Assembly (NCBI RefSeq): GCF_007035645.1
Contig: NZ_AP019632.1
Coordinates: 744,001-808,000 of the forward strand
Origin: Enterobacter asburiae
GTDB taxonomy: Bacteria; Pseudomonadota; Gammaproteobacteria; Enterobacterales; Enterobacteriaceae
Direction: 5' to 3'
DNA: 64,000 nucleotides
Positions 12,929 to 22,669 of this stretch are shown one piece after another (within the stretch, counting starts at the first letter, position 1; every line of letters starts with the position of its first letter). The notes below the pieces were generated by a model. It worked only from the letters and a program-made list of their open reading frames with translations, had not been told where the DNA came from and made no database searches. A program made the translations under genes and the position numbers.

Positions 12929-13222
12929 AATGATATCCTGAATTGCTTAACGCTTTGATAATGCCTAATGGTAAAAGAGCCTGCAGGCAATGCAAGCGCT
13001 TTCAGCAGACCATTTGTGCCCTAAACCGGTTATGCGTAGCGCTACGCAAAATAATGTAATCCGCTGTCTTTGTAGGGATTATTCTGGAAGCCTGCTCGGC
13101 GATCGCAATATTCCAGTAATGAAACGGTCAAAAACACGTTACACTAGCTGGTGTCCCCGTAGAGAAATAAAGAACACTGAACGGGGTACCGACTGTGCCA
13201 AACGTAATGCAGGAAACTGAAC
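12929..13222. promoter_or_regulatory. Divergent promoter gap ygfZ/sdhE
   Basis: 294 nt between divergent ygfZ and sdhE. It must hold a promoter for each direction; CAGGAAACTGAAC before ATG 13223 is the sdhE ribosome site. A short inverted repeat AGCGCTACGC lies near 13037. A 76-codon frame here has no codon bias and is not called. Confidence 0.5.
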
Positions 13223-13489
13223 ATGGATATTAACAACAAGGCCCGTATTCACTGGGCGTGCCGTCGCGGCATGCGTGAACTTGATATTTCCATCATGCCT
13301 TTCTTCGAATATGAGTATGACAGCTTAAGCGATGATGATAAGCGTCTGTTTGTTCGCCTGCTGGAGTCTGACGATCCGGATTTATTCAACTGGCTGATGA
13401 ACCACGGCAAACCCGCCGACACCGAGTTGCAACGGATGGTGCAATTAATTCAAACACGGAATCGGGAACGTGGTCCTGTGGCAATCTGA
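13223..13489 (+). CDS. sdhE: FAD assembly factor SdhE
   Basis: 88 residues. SdhE (YgfY, CptB) helps attach FAD covalently to succinate dehydrogenase and fumarate reductase flavoprotein subunits. The RGxxE signature is seen as CRRGMRELD near the N-terminus, followed by [10 protein letters not shown] and the acidic helix [13 protein letters not shown]. Its 3' end overlaps the GTG start of cptA by 20 nt, as in E. coli, so the pair is probably coupled. Confidence 0.95.
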   Translation: MDINNKARIHWACRRGMRELDISIMPFFEYEYDSLSDDDKRLFVRLLESDDPDLFNWLMNHGKPADTELQRMVQLIQTRNRERGPVAI

Positions 13490-13880
13490 TCTTCGCGTCT
13501 CGTGGCGCTCGCAGTGGATGTCTTTATTGCTCCACGGCCTGGTTGCGGCCTTTGTTTTGCTGATGCCGTGGCCGCTGAGCTATACGCCGCTGTGGCTGCT
13601 GTTACTGTCGTTTGTCGTTTTTGACAGCGTACGCAGCCAGCGTCGCATTAATGCCCGTCAGGGAGAGATTAAATTACTGATGGATTCCCGCCTGCGCTGG
13701 CAGGGTAAAGAGTGGGATATTCTCGGTATGCCCTGGATGCTCAACTGCGGCATGATGTTACGGTTACGCAAGGTGGACGGCGGGCGTTGCCAGCATCTGT
13801 GGCTGGCGGCTGACAGTATGGATGCTGCCGAGTGGCGAGACCTGCGCCGGATGCTGTTGCAACAGACGACGCAGGGGTAA
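13470..13880 (+). CDS. cptA: Inner-membrane protein CptA (YgfX)
   Basis: 136 residues with a GTG start inside the end of sdhE; the N-terminus [12 protein letters not shown] matches the family. Two close hydrophobic segments ([15 protein letters not shown] and [14 protein letters not shown], residues about 19-50) make a membrane hairpin, followed by a cytoplasmic domain with [10 protein letters not shown] and W-rich motifs. Literature on E. coli proposed a toxin acting on FtsZ and MreB with YgfY as antitoxin, but other work ties the pair to flavinylation. The role is therefore unsettled. Confidence 0.9.
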   Translation: MVLWQSDLRVSWRSQWMSLLLHGLVAAFVLLMPWPLSYTPLWLLLLSFVVFDSVRSQRRINARQGEIKLLMDSRLRWQGKEWDILGMPWMLNCGMMLRLRKVDGGRCQHLWLAADSMDAAEWRDLRRMLLQQTTQG

Positions 13881-13886
13881 TGCGCG

Positions 13887-14408
13887 TTAGCTAAACTTTT
13901 CAGCCATTTCGCCCAGAATCTGCTCGCACCAGCTTTGCAGGCGCTCATCGCTGAGATCGTACTGGTTGGTTTCATCCAGCGCGAGTCCAACAAACAGCTC
14001 GCCGTCGGCAATAATCGGTTTTTTACTGGTGAACTCGTAACCTTCGGTTGGCCAGTAGCCGATAAACGACACTCCTTTCGGCGCCAGCTTGTCATGCAGC
14101 ATGCCGAGCGCGTCCAGGAACCATTCCCCGTAGCCCAGCTGATCTCCCATGCCGTACATGGCAATGATTTTGCCGTCGAGATTGACTGAATCGAGTTGAT
14201 CCCAGATGGCTTCCCAGTCTTCCTGTATCTCACCAAAATCCCAGGTTGGGATGCCAAGAATCAGTACATCGTACTGTTCCATCAGCGCGACCGCGTCATC
14301 TTTCAGGTTATGCAACGTCACCAGTTCCGGGCCAATGATGTCGCGAATTTTCTCTGCCGCCATTTCGGTGTAGCAGGTGCTGGAACCATAGAACAGACCA
14401 ATATTCAT
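13887..14408 (-). CDS. fldB: Flavodoxin 2 FldB
   Basis: 173 residues, typical of FldB. It is a long-chain flavodoxin carrying FMN and acting as a low-potential electron carrier. The phosphate loop [15 protein letters not shown] is at residues 4-18, and aromatic FMN-stacking blocks [10 protein letters not shown] and [13 protein letters not shown] follow. It is convergent with cptA (6-nt gap) and divergent from xerD. In E. coli it belongs to the SoxRS regulon; no SoxS box could be fixed here. Confidence 0.95.
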   Translation of the reverse strand: MNIGLFYGSSTCYTEMAAEKIRDIIGPELVTLHNLKDDAVALMEQYDVLILGIPTWDFGEIQEDWEAIWDQLDSVNLDGKIIAMYGMGDQLGYGEWFLDALGMLHDKLAPKGVSFIGYWPTEGYEFTSKKPIIADGELFVGLALDETNQYDLSDERLQSWCEQILGEMAEKFS

Positions 14409-14509
14409 CGCGTAACTATCTCAATACTTGCTTTGACTTTGCGCGTAGTGTACCAGAAACCGGTCGCAATCAGGCATAATGGCCTGACTGCAAAATCAAA
14501 GGGGCTGAT

Positions 14510-15406
14510 GTGGAAAAGGATCTCGCACTGATCGAACAGTTTCTCGACGCGCTGTGGCTGGAGAAAAATCTTGCCGAGAATACCCTCAGCGCCTACCGTC
14601 GCGATCTCACCATGCTGGTGGAGTGGCTTGCGCACCGGGGGTTATCCCTTGCGAGCGCGCAGCGTGACGACCTGCAGGCGCTGCTTGGGGAACGTATCGC
14701 AGGGGGCTACAAAGCCACCAGTTCCGCGCGTTTGCTTAGCGCCATGCGTCGGCTGTTCCAGCATCTCTACCGTGAGAAGATTCGCGAAGACGATCCCAGC
14801 GCGCTGCTGGCTTCCCCTAAGCTTCCGCAGCGGCTGCCAAAAGATCTCAGCGAAGCACAAGTTGAGAGATTATTACAGTCACCGGCTGTTGACCTGCCGC
14901 TGGAGTTACGCGATAAAGCCATGCTTGAGCTATTGTATGCTACCGGCTTGCGCGTTTCGGAACTGGTTGGCCTGACGATGAGCGACATCAGCCTGCGTCA
15001 GGGCGTGGTGCGCGTCATTGGTAAAGGAAACAAGGAAAGGCTGGTTCCGCTGGGTGAAGAGGCGGTTTACTGGCTGGAAACGTACCTGGAGCATGGTCGT
15101 CCGTGGCTGCTCAATGGTACGTCTATCGACGTCCTGTTTCCGAGCCAGCGCGCCCAGCAGATGACGCGGCAAACGTTCTGGCATCGCATCAAGCATTACG
15201 CCACACTGGCGGGTATCGACAGTGAAAAGCTTTCGCCGCACGTATTGCGTCACGCCTTCGCGACGCATCTGTTAAACCACGGCGCTGATTTACGCGTGGT
15301 GCAGATGCTGCTGGGCCACAGCGATCTTTCCACGACGCAAATTTATACCCATGTCGCGACGGAACGCCTGCGGCAGCTACACCAACAGCACCACCCTCGT
15401 GCGTGA
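14510..15406 (+). CDS. xerD: Site-specific tyrosine recombinase XerD
   Basis: 298 residues with GTG start, equal to E. coli. XerD works with XerC and FtsK at dif to resolve chromosome dimers. The N-terminal SAM-like domain reads IEQFLDALWLEKNLAENTL. Catalytic residues are visible in ATGLRVSEL (Arg), GKGNKERLVPL (Lys), HVLRHAFATH (His, Arg), GHSDLSTTQIYTH (His, nucleophile Tyr279). First gene of the xerD-dsbC-recJ-prfB-lysS run. It is the core recombinase, not an island integrase. Confidence 0.97.
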   Translation: MEKDLALIEQFLDALWLEKNLAENTLSAYRRDLTMLVEWLAHRGLSLASAQRDDLQALLGERIAGGYKATSSARLLSAMRRLFQHLYREKIREDDPSALLASPKLPQRLPKDLSEAQVERLLQSPAVDLPLELRDKAMLELLYATGLRVSELVGLTMSDISLRQGVVRVIGKGNKERLVPLGEEAVYWLETYLEHGRPWLLNGTSIDVLFPSQRAQQMTRQTFWHRIKHYATLAGIDSEKLSPHVLRHAFATHLLNHGADLRVVQMLLGHSDLSTTQIYTHVATERLRQLHQQHHPRA

Positions 15407-15434
15407 GTGCCGACGAATTGTAACAGGATCACAT

Positions 15435-16148
15435 ATGAAAAAGTCTTTCGCGCTGTTCACCCTGCTGGCAGCCTCATTTACCGGTTTCGCCCATGCGGAC
15501 GACGCCGCCATCAAACAGTCGCTGGCTAAGCTTGGCGTCACCGGTAGCGATATTCAGCCTGCACCGGTTGCCGGCATGAAAACGGTACTCACCAACAGCG
15601 GCGTGCTGTACGTCACCGAAGACGGCAAACACATTATTCAGGGGCCAATGTACGACGTGAGCGGCGCGCAGCCGGTGAACGTCACCAACCAGCTGCTGAT
15701 GAAAAACCTGAACGCGCTCGAAAAAGAGATGATCGTCTATAAAGCGGCGCAGGAAAAACACGTTATTACCGTCTTCACCGACATCACCTGCGGCTACTGC
15801 CACAAGCTGCATGAAGAGATGAAAGACTATAACGCGCTGGGCATTACCGTGCGTTACCTGGCCTTCCCGCGCGCGGGCGTGCAGAGCCAGCCAGAGCAGG
15901 ACATGAAGGCTATCTGGTGTGCGAAAGACCGCAACAAAGCGTTTGACGACGCGATGAACGGCAAAGACGTTAAGCCGGCCTCTTGCGACATTGATATCGC
16001 TAACCACTACGCGCTCGGCGTGCAGTTTGGCGTGAGCGGTACGCCAGCGATTGTCCTGAGCAACGGCTATGTTGTTCCGGGCTATCAGGGACCAAAAGAG
16101 ATGAAAGAGTTCCTCGACGCGCACCAGAAACAGTTTGGTGGTAAATAA
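15435..16148 (+). CDS. dsbC: Thiol:disulfide interchange protein DsbC
   Basis: 237 residues from ATG 15435; the frame is open upstream inside xerD, but MKKSFALFTLLAASFTGFAHA is a clear signal peptide and ACAGGATC precedes it. DsbC is the periplasmic dimeric disulfide isomerase kept reduced by DsbD. The N-terminal dimerisation domain is followed by a thioredoxin fold with active site CGYC at residues 119-122 and the cis-proline loop SGTPAIV. It lies 28 nt after xerD and 5 nt before recJ. Confidence 0.96.
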   Translation: MKKSFALFTLLAASFTGFAHADDAAIKQSLAKLGVTGSDIQPAPVAGMKTVLTNSGVLYVTEDGKHIIQGPMYDVSGAQPVNVTNQLLMKNLNALEKEMIVYKAAQEKHVITVFTDITCGYCHKLHEEMKDYNALGITVRYLAFPRAGVQSQPEQDMKAIWCAKDRNKAFDDAMNGKDVKPASCDIDIANHYALGVQFGVSGTPAIVLSNGYVVPGYQGPKEMKEFLDAHQKQFGGK

Positions 16149-16153
16149 TCCGC

Positions 16154-17887
16154 GTGAAAGCCCCGATAAAATTGCGCCGCCGCGAGGCGGTTGAACCCGT
16201 TGATTTACCGGACGATCTCCCGGCGCTGCTTAAGCGTCTCTACGCCAGCCGCGGCGTGCGTCGCGCTGAGGATCTTGAACGCAGCGTGAAAGGGATGCTG
16301 CCCTGGCAGCAGCTGAGCGGTATCGAAAAAGCCACCGAAATGCTCTACAACGCGCTTCGAGAGGGAACGCGGATTGTGGTGGTGGGCGATTTCGACGCCG
16401 ACGGCGCAACCAGCACCGCGCTGAGCGTGCTCAGCCTGCGCGCGCTGGGCTGCGATAACGTCACGTATCTGGTACCGAACCGTTTTGAAGACGGCTATGG
16501 CCTCAGCCCGGAAGTGGTCGATCAGGCCCACGCCCGTGGTGCACAGATGATCATGACCGTCGATAACGGGATCTCCTCCCATGCGGGCGTCGATCATGCT
16601 CACGCGTTGGGGATCCCGGTGCTGGTCACCGATCACCACCTGCCGGGCGAAACGCTGCCCGATGCGGAAGCGATTATTAACCCCAACCTGCGCGACTGCG
16701 ATTTCCCGTCGAAATCCCTCGCAGGCGTGGGCGTAGCGTTTTATCTGATGCTGGCGTTACGGACCCTGCTGCGCGATAAGGGCTGGTTCGACTCTCGCGG
16801 TATTGCCGTACCGAACCTGGCCGAATATCTCGATCTGGTGGCGCTGGGCACCGTCGCGGACGTGGTACCGCTCGATACCAATAACCGCATTTTGACCTGG
16901 CAGGGCCTAAGTCGCATTCGGGCGGGCAAGTGCCGTCCGGGGATCAAGGCGTTGCTGGAGATCGCCAACCGCGATCCGCTCAAGCTGGCGGCCAGCGACC
17001 TGGGCTTTGCTCTCGGGCCGCGTCTTAACGCAGCCGGAAGGCTGGACGATATGTCCGTCGGCGTGGCGCTGCTGCTGTGCGACAACATCGGTGAAGCGCG
17101 CGTGCTGGCCAACGAGCTGGACGCGCTGAACCAGACACGCAAAGAGATTGAGCAGGGGATGCAGGCCGAAGCGCTGACCCTGTGCGAAAAGCTTGAACGC
17201 AGCGGCGATACGCTGCCGGGCGGCCTGGCGATGTACCATCCCGAGTGGCATCAGGGCGTGGTGGGCATTCTGGCGTCGCGTATTAAAGAACGTTTCCACC
17301 GGCCGGTGATCGCGTTCGCCCCCGCGGGTGACGGCACGCTGAAAGGCTCGGGCCGCTCAATCCAGGGGCTGCACATGCGCGATGCGCTGGAGCGTCTCGA
17401 TACGCTGTATCCGGGTTTGATGATCAAGTTCGGCGGCCATGCGATGGCGGCTGGCCTGTCGCTGGAAGAGGCGAAATTCGACGAGTTTCAGCGTCTGTTT
17501 GACGAACTGGTCACCGAGTGGATCGATCCGGCTCTGTTGCAGGGTGAAGTGGTGTCCGATGGCGAGCTTTCACCTCTTGAGATGACGATGGACGTGGCGC
17601 AAATGCTCCGCGATGCTGGCCCATGGGGGCAGATGTTCCCGGAACCTCTGTTTGACGGTCGTTTCCGTCTGCTGCAGCAGCGCATCGTCGGCGAACGTCA
17701 TCTGAAAGTGATGGTCGAGCCCATGGGCGGTGGACCGCTGCTGGACGGCATTGCCTTCAACGTTGACACGGCGGTATGGCCGGACAACGGCGTGCGCGAG
17801 GTCGAGCTGGCGTACAAACTGGACATCAACGAGTTTCGCGGTAACCGCACCCTGCAGATTATCATCGACAATATCTGGCCAATTTAG
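16154..17887 (+). CDS. recJ: Single-stranded-DNA-specific exonuclease RecJ
   Basis: 577 residues with GTG start; the start is set by similarity (LRRRE...DLPALLKRLYASRGV). RecJ is a 5'-3' ssDNA exonuclease of the DHH superfamily acting in recombination and mismatch repair. The metal motifs DFDADGATS (about residues 79-87) and DHHLPG are present, then GVGVAFYL and GPRLNAAGRLDD, and in the DHHA1 half GGHAMAAGLSL. It is placed 5 nt after dsbC. The weak ribosome site and GTG fit the low expression known in E. coli. Confidence 0.96.
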   Translation: MKAPIKLRRREAVEPVDLPDDLPALLKRLYASRGVRRAEDLERSVKGMLPWQQLSGIEKATEMLYNALREGTRIVVVGDFDADGATSTALSVLSLRALGCDNVTYLVPNRFEDGYGLSPEVVDQAHARGAQMIMTVDNGISSHAGVDHAHALGIPVLVTDHHLPGETLPDAEAIINPNLRDCDFPSKSLAGVGVAFYLMLALRTLLRDKGWFDSRGIAVPNLAEYLDLVALGTVADVVPLDTNNRILTWQGLSRIRAGKCRPGIKALLEIANRDPLKLAASDLGFALGPRLNAAGRLDDMSVGVALLLCDNIGEARVLANELDALNQTRKEIEQGMQAEALTLCEKLERSGDTLPGGLAMYHPEWHQGVVGILASRIKERFHRPVIAFAPAGDGTLKGSGRSIQGLHMRDALERLDTLYPGLMIKFGGHAMAAGLSLEEAKFDEFQRLFDELVTEWIDPALLQGEVVSDGELSPLEMTMDVAQMLRDAGPWGQMFPEPLFDGRFRLLQQRIVGERHLKVMVEPMGGGPLLDGIAFNVDTAVWPDNGVREVELAYKLDINEFRGNRTLQIIIDNIWPI

Positions 17888-17977
17888 CGGCAGTAATCTC
17901 TATAAAAAAGGGCGTGGATTCGGTACAATCCCGCTCTTATCACCGCATTTTGACAAGTCCATAAAAGAAAACAGACC

Positions 17978-19076
17978 ATGTTTGAAATTAATCCGGTAAA
18001 AAACCGTATTCAGGACCTCACGGAGCGCTCTGACGTTCTTAGGGGGTATCTTTGACTACGATGCCAAGAAAGAGCGTCTTGAAGAAGTAAACGCCGAGCT
18101 GGAACAGCCGGACGTCTGGAACGAACCTGAACGCGCACAGGCGCTGGGTAAAGAGCGTTCCTCTCTCGAAGCTATCGTAGATACGCTGGATCAAATGGCC
18201 CAGGGGCTGGAAGATGTTTCCGGTTTGCTGGAGCTGGCCGTCGAAGCCGACGACGAAGAAACCTTTAACGAAGCCGTGGCAGAACTCGACGTGCTGGAAG
18301 AGAAGCTGGCGCAGCTTGAGTTCCGCCGTATGTTCTCCGGCGAATACGACAGCGCTGACTGCTATCTCGATATTCAGGCGGGTTCTGGCGGCACCGAAGC
18401 GCAGGACTGGGCCAGCATGCTGACGCGTATGTACCTGCGTTGGGCGGAAGCGCGCGGCTTCAAAACCGAAATTATCGAAGAGTCTGAAGGTGAAGTTGCG
18501 GGTCTGAAATCCGTCACCATCAAGATCATTGGCGATTACGCCTACGGCTGGCTGCGTACCGAAACCGGCGTTCACCGCCTGGTGCGTAAGAGCCCGTTCG
18601 ACTCCGGTGGCCGTCGTCATACCTCCTTCAGCTCCGCGTTTGTTTATCCGGAAGTTGACGAAGATATTGATATCGAAATTAACCCGGCGGACCTGCGTAT
18701 CGACGTTTATCGCGCATCCGGCGCGGGTGGTCAGCACGTTAACCGTACGGAATCAGCGGTTCGTATTACCCACATTCCTACCGGGTTGGTAACACAGTGC
18801 CAGAACGACCGTTCCCAGCATAAGAACAAAGACCAGGCCATGAAGCAGATGAAAGCGAAGCTTTATGAGCTGGAGATGCAGAAGAAAAATGCTGAGAAAC
18901 AGGCGATGGAAGACAACAAGTCCGACATCGGTTGGGGCAGCCAGATCCGTTCTTACGTCCTTGATGACTCCCGCATCAAAGACCTGCGTACCGGGGTTGA
19001 AACCCGCAACACGCAGGCGGTGCTGGACGGCAGCCTGGACCAATTTATCGAAGCAAGTTTGAAAGCAGGGTTATGA
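17978..19076 (+). CDS. prfB: Peptide chain release factor RF2, programmed +1 frameshift
   Basis: The gene needs joining of 17978..18052 and 18054..19076 to give 365 residues, the family length. The first 25 codons end at an in-frame TGA (18053-18055); shifting by one base at CTT-TGA continues the protein. RF2 reads UGA and UAA. The SPF motif is [10 protein letters not shown] and the peptidyl-transferase motif is [12 protein letters not shown] at residues 250-252. Residue 246 is Ala, the common form, unlike the Thr of E. coli K-12. Co-oriented lysS follows after 9 nt. Confidence 0.97.
18041..18056 (+). promoter_or_regulatory. RF2 autoregulatory frameshift signal
   Basis: AGGGGGTATCTTTGAC holds the internal Shine-Dalgarno AGGGGG, a short spacer, the slippery CTT codon and the in-frame TGA. 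When RF2 is scarce, slow termination allows a +1 slip and full-length RF2 is made. The layout is the same as in E. coli. Confidence 0.97.
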
Positions 19077-19085
19077 GGAACCAAC

Positions 19086-20603
19086 ATGTCTGAACAACAA
19101 GCACAGGGCGCTGACGCGGTAGTCGATCTTAACAACGAACTGAAAACCCGCCGCGAGAAGCTGGCAGCGCTGCGCGAGCAGGGCGTGCCGTTCCCGAACG
19201 ATTTTCGTCGTGACCATACCTCAGACCAACTGCACGCTGACTTCGACGCTAAAGAGAACGAAGAGCTGGAAGCGCTGAACATCGAAGTGGCCGTTGCAGG
19301 CCGCATGATGACCCGTCGTATCATGGGTAAAGCCTCCTTCGTGACCTTGCAGGACGTTGGTGGCCGTATTCAGCTGTACGTTTCCCGTGACGACCTGCCG
19401 GAAGGCATCTACAACGAGCAGTTCAAGAAGTGGGACCTGGGCGATATCCTGGGCGCGAAAGGTAAACTGTTCAAAACCAAAACCGGTGAACTGTCTATCC
19501 ACTGCACCGAGCTGCGTCTGCTGACCAAAGCCCTGCGCCCGCTGCCGGACAAATTCCACGGCCTGCAGGATCAGGAAGCGCGCTATCGTCAGCGCTACCT
19601 GGATCTCATCTCTAACGATGAATCCCGTAAGACCTTCAAAATTCGCTCTCAGATCATGGCCGGTATCCGCCAGTTCATGGTCAACCGCGACTTTATGGAA
19701 GTGGAAACCCCAATGATGCAGGTGATCCCTGGCGGCGCGTCTGCGCGTCCGTTCATCACCCATCACAACGCCCTGGACCTGGACATGTACCTGCGTATCG
19801 CGCCGGAACTGTACCTGAAGCGTCTGGTGGTCGGTGGTTTCGACCGTGTGTTCGAAATCAACCGTAACTTCCGTAACGAAGGTATCTCCGTTCGTCATAA
19901 CCCAGAGTTCACCATGATGGAACTCTATATGGCGTATGCGGATTACAAAGATCTGATCGAGCTGACCGAATCCCTGTTCCGCACCCTGGCGCAGGACATT
20001 CTGGGCACCACGCAGGTTCCTTACGGTGAAGAAGTCTTCGACTTCGGCAAGCCGTTCGAAAAACTGACCATGCGCGAAGCGATCAAGAAATACCGTCCGG
20101 AAACCAACATGGCGGACCTGGATAACTTCGATTCTGCGAAAGCGATCGCGGAAAGCATCGGTATCAAGGTTGAGAAGAGCTGGGGTCTGGGCCGTATCGT
20201 GACCGAGATCTTCGAAGAAGTGGCCGAAGCGCACCTGATTCAGCCGACCTTCATCACCGAATACCCGGCTGAAGTCTCTCCGCTGGCGCGTCGTAATGAC
20301 GAGAACCCGGAAATCACCGATCGCTTCGAATTCTTCATCGGCGGCCGTGAAATCGGCAACGGCTTTAGCGAGCTGAACGATGCGGAAGACCAGGCTCAGC
20401 GCTTCCAGGATCAGGTTGACGCGAAAGCGGCAGGCGACGACGAAGCGATGTTCTTCGACGAAGACTACGTGACCGCGCTGGAGCACGGTCTGCCGCCAAC
20501 GGCGGGCCTGGGGATTGGTATCGACCGTATGGTCATGCTGTTCACCAACAGCCACACCATCCGCGACGTGATCCTGTTCCCGGCGATGCGCCCGGTGAAA
20601 TAA
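19086..20603 (+). CDS. lysS: Lysyl-tRNA synthetase (class II)
   Basis: 505 residues, usual length for LysS. It charges tRNA-Lys with lysine. An N-terminal OB-fold anticodon-binding domain (about residues 65-145) is followed by the class II core with motif 2 in [20 protein letters not shown] and motif 3 in [21 protein letters not shown] precedes ATG 19086, and the gene lies 9 nt after prfB, the conserved pair. A strong intrinsic terminator follows. No second lysyl synthetase (lysU) is in the window. Confidence 0.97.
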   Translation: MSEQQAQGADAVVDLNNELKTRREKLAALREQGVPFPNDFRRDHTSDQLHADFDAKENEELEALNIEVAVAGRMMTRRIMGKASFVTLQDVGGRIQLYVSRDDLPEGIYNEQFKKWDLGDILGAKGKLFKTKTGELSIHCTELRLLTKALRPLPDKFHGLQDQEARYRQRYLDLISNDESRKTFKIRSQIMAGIRQFMVNRDFMEVETPMMQVIPGGASARPFITHHNALDLDMYLRIAPELYLKRLVVGGFDRVFEINRNFRNEGISVRHNPEFTMMELYMAYADYKDLIELTESLFRTLAQDILGTTQVPYGEEVFDFGKPFEKLTMREAIKKYRPETNMADLDNFDSAKAIAESIGIKVEKSWGLGRIVTEIFEEVAEAHLIQPTFITEYPAEVSPLARRNDENPEITDRFEFFIGGREIGNGFSELNDAEDQAQRFQDQVDAKAAGDDEAMFFDEDYVTALEHGLPPTAGLGIGIDRMVMLFTNSHTIRDVILFPAMRPVK

Positions 20604-20620
20604 GGCGTTAAGATGTAAAA

Positions 20621-20643
20621 AAAGCCCCGAAAGGGGCTTTTTT
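20621..20643. terminator. Bidirectional intrinsic terminator lysS/idi
   Basis: AAAGCCCC GAAA GGGGCTTT is a perfect 8-bp stem with a GAAA tetraloop, followed by T residues on the plus strand and preceded by A residues for the minus strand. It ends lysS and overlaps the idi stop codon by two bases, so it can serve both convergent genes. Confidence 0.93.
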
Positions 20644-21184
20644 ATTGCGCCGCGAAGGCTTTGAGTTTTTCGCGGGCGGTTGTCGCTTCCATGACCATCC
20701 ACGGGCTAAAGGCCCAGGGCGTCGCGTCCAGCGCGCGGAATAACGCGTCCAGCTCCACCCACTGATAGTCCATCACTTCATCTTCGTTTATCGTCACGTC
20801 ATTGGTGATGCGGGCCGCGAATACCGGGCAAATTTCGTTTTCCACAATCCCCGACGGGTCGGTTTCCCGATAGCGAAATTCAGGGGCGACGGCGGTGATG
20901 TCGGTCAGCTCAGCGCCCACTTCAAAGCGGCAGCGGCGGATTATCGCCTGTATCGTCTCTTCGCCGGACTGCGGGTGGCCGCAGACGGAGTTGGTCCAGA
21001 CGCCGGGCCAGGCTTTTTTGGTTAAGGCGCGCCGGGTGATCAGACATTCGCCGTTTGCGTTAAAAAGCCAGGAGGAGAAAGCCAGATGCAGCGGGGTATG
21101 TAAGGTGTGCGCGGCATATTTTTCCTGAGTGCCAATCACCATTCCCTGGTCGTTTACCAAAATAACGTGTTCTTGAATACTCAT
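20642..21184 (-). CDS. idi: Isopentenyl-diphosphate delta-isomerase (type I)
   Basis: 180 residues, normal for the enteric enzyme. It interconverts IPP and DMAPP in isoprenoid synthesis. The Nudix-like fold has active-site Cys68 in [12 protein letters not shown] and the metal/acid glutamates in the DEVMDYQWV region. It is non-essential in organisms using the DXP pathway. The stop lies within the shared terminator with lysS. The 163-nt gap upstream separates it from divergent actS. Confidence 0.95.
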   Translation of the reverse strand: MSIQEHVILVNDQGMVIGTQEKYAAHTLHTPLHLAFSSWLFNANGECLITRRALTKKAWPGVWTNSVCGHPQSGEETIQAIIRRCRFEVGAELTDITAVAPEFRYRETDPSGIVENEICPVFAARITNDVTINEDEVMDYQWVELDALFRALDATPWAFSPWMVMEATTAREKLKAFAAQ

Positions 21185-21347
21185 TGATGCTCCAGTGCCA
21201 AAATGCCGAGTGGTTCAGCACCATCAGCCGGATCATTATACGGCATTCTTATACGAACGGTTTGGCGCGTAGAGCGGAAAAGGGCATGACCCATATTCGT
21301 TTTGGCTGTTATCATAGTGCGCCATTCACGCTGACCGAGGATCTGTT

Positions 21348-22091
21348 TTGTTTGCAGGAAGCCTGACGAGAAATCCCATCACCGCCATTTTTTGCCTGAC
21401 GCTGACGCTATTGCTGGCGGGCTGTTCAGGGAGCAAATCTTCGGATATGGGCAGCTATTCCGGTTCGGTCTATACCGTTAAGCGCGGGGATACGCTATAC
21501 CGGATTTCGCGCGCAACGGGAACCAGCGTGAAGGATCTGGCGCGGCTGAATAACCTCTCGCCGCCCTACACCATCGAGGTGGGGCAGCAGCTGAAGGTTA
21601 GCGGCGGCTCGTCCTCGGGCAAAAAATCCTCTTCGAAAGGCAAAACCGCCAAAGTGACGCCGTCCTATCAGGTGCCGCAATCATCATGGCCGCCGGTTGG
21701 ACAGCGCTGCTGGATTTGGCCTGCCAGCGGTAAAGTGGTCGCCCCTTACTCACTTTCTGAAGGTGGCAACAAGGGTATTGATATCGCCGCTGCGCGCGGT
21801 ACGCCGGTTTATGCCTCCGGGGCAGGGAAGGTGGTGTACGTGGGTAACCAGCTGCGCGGCTACGGTAACCTGATCATGATTAAGCATGGCGAAGACTACA
21901 TCACGGCCTATGCGCACAACGACACGATGCTGGTCAACAACGGGCAGAACGTCAAAGCCGGGCAGAAGATTGCCACCATGGGCAGCACCGGTACGGACGC
22001 GGTGAAGCTGCATTTCCAGATTCGCTATAAGGCGACTGCCATCGACCCGCAGCGTTATCTGCCTGCGCCCGGCAGCAAACCGAAGTGCTAA
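21348..22091 (+). CDS. actS: Amidase activator lipoprotein ActS (YgeR)
   Basis: 247 residues from a TTG start at 21348; similarity to YgeR begins there. It has a lipoprotein signal with lipobox LLAGC (Cys26), a LysM domain (YTVKRGDTLYRI..., about residues 40-86), a Ser/Lys/Pro-rich linker, and a C-terminal LytM (M23-like) domain. The catalytic metal ligands are degenerate: NKGID replaces HxGxD, and KLHFQ replaces the HLH-type motif. That fits an activator of the AmiA/B/C amidases rather than an endopeptidase. It is the last backbone gene before glyU. Confidence 0.93.
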   Translation: MFAGSLTRNPITAIFCLTLTLLLAGCSGSKSSDMGSYSGSVYTVKRGDTLYRISRATGTSVKDLARLNNLSPPYTIEVGQQLKVSGGSSSGKKSSSKGKTAKVTPSYQVPQSSWPPVGQRCWIWPASGKVVAPYSLSEGGNKGIDIAAARGTPVYASGAGKVVYVGNQLRGYGNLIMIKHGEDYITAYAHNDTMLVNNGQNVKAGQKIATMGSTGTDAVKLHFQIRYKATAIDPQRYLPAPGSKPKC

Positions 22092-22171
22092 GTGATTATT
22101 TTATCGCCGGTTAGTTGTTAAGAGGCTTGTATGAAGGTGCGTAAGGTCTATAATGCCATACGCACCTCAAA

Positions 22172-22245
22172 GCGGGCGTAGTTCAATGGTAGAACGAGAG
22201 CTTCCCAAGCTCTATACGAGGGTTCGATTCCCTTCGCCCGCTCCA
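22172..22245 (+). tRNA. glyU: tRNA-Gly (anticodon CCC)
   Basis: 74 nt with encoded TCCA end. A 7-bp acceptor stem GCGGGCG/CGCCCGC, a D arm, an anticodon stem AGAGC/GCTCT around loop TTCCCAA (anticodon CCC), and a T arm with GGTTCGATTCC are all seen. It reads GGG codons. In E. coli the same tRNA lies next to ygeR and flanks a variable region that includes the ETT2 cluster, so it is a known island site. Confidence 0.97.
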
Positions 22246-22669
22246 GCTTTTCCTGATGTTATCTTCCTTTGCCTGTTTTTACCCTGTCCACGCTTTCCCA
22301 TACAGATATCGTCATGCTATTGATTGCTAACTTCAACGAAGTTATCGCGCGAGCCCCATATTCAGCACTGAAATATCAGACTCCATCAGAGTTTGCAGCA
22401 CGATGAGTGTAACGGGTAATTTAATCAGCACTACTCGCTGACGTTTACATCTCATTATTGGGAAGGTTAGTTAATATTTTGTGAAAGAAGGAAACATGAT
22501 CGAATAATAAAGCTTTCAGAAACTACACTCTTCTTTATCACGGATTTTTATTTTTTTAGACTTAACGCAAATATTACTACCAATTATAGTAGCCCTCTTT
22601 TTGAGACTATTCTCTATTGCGTCGGAGCTGGCATAATTAAGAAAACCAAAAAAAATATTATCCTTTTAT
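22246..22669. other. AT-rich non-coding gap between glyU and cdiB
   Basis: 424 nt without a credible gene. It is much more AT-rich than the flanks, which fits the left edge of an island. One perfect inverted repeat TAACTTC-AAC-GAAGTTA at 22328-22344 could be an operator. The cdiB promoter must lie here, but no convincing -35/-10 pair was found. No integrase gene and no repeat of the tRNA 3' end was seen. Confidence 0.5.

Noticed and set aside
12990..13220. 76-codon frame in the ygfZ/sdhE gap
   Set aside because: No codon bias, no family and it fills a promoter region.
14510..15406. Tyrosine recombinase as an island integrase
   Set aside because: Sequence and neighbours identify it as core XerD.
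18053..18055. Stop codon in prfB taken as a disrupting mutation
   Set aside because: It lies exactly in the known RF2 programmed frameshift context with the internal AGGGGG.
21184..21366. 60-codon frame between idi and actS
   Set aside because: It overlaps the promoter and first codons of actS in another frame and shows no conserved features.
22172..22245. glyU as a phage attachment site with a downstream repeat
   Set aside because: No second copy of the tRNA 3' end was found up to 39700, and no integrase gene is present.
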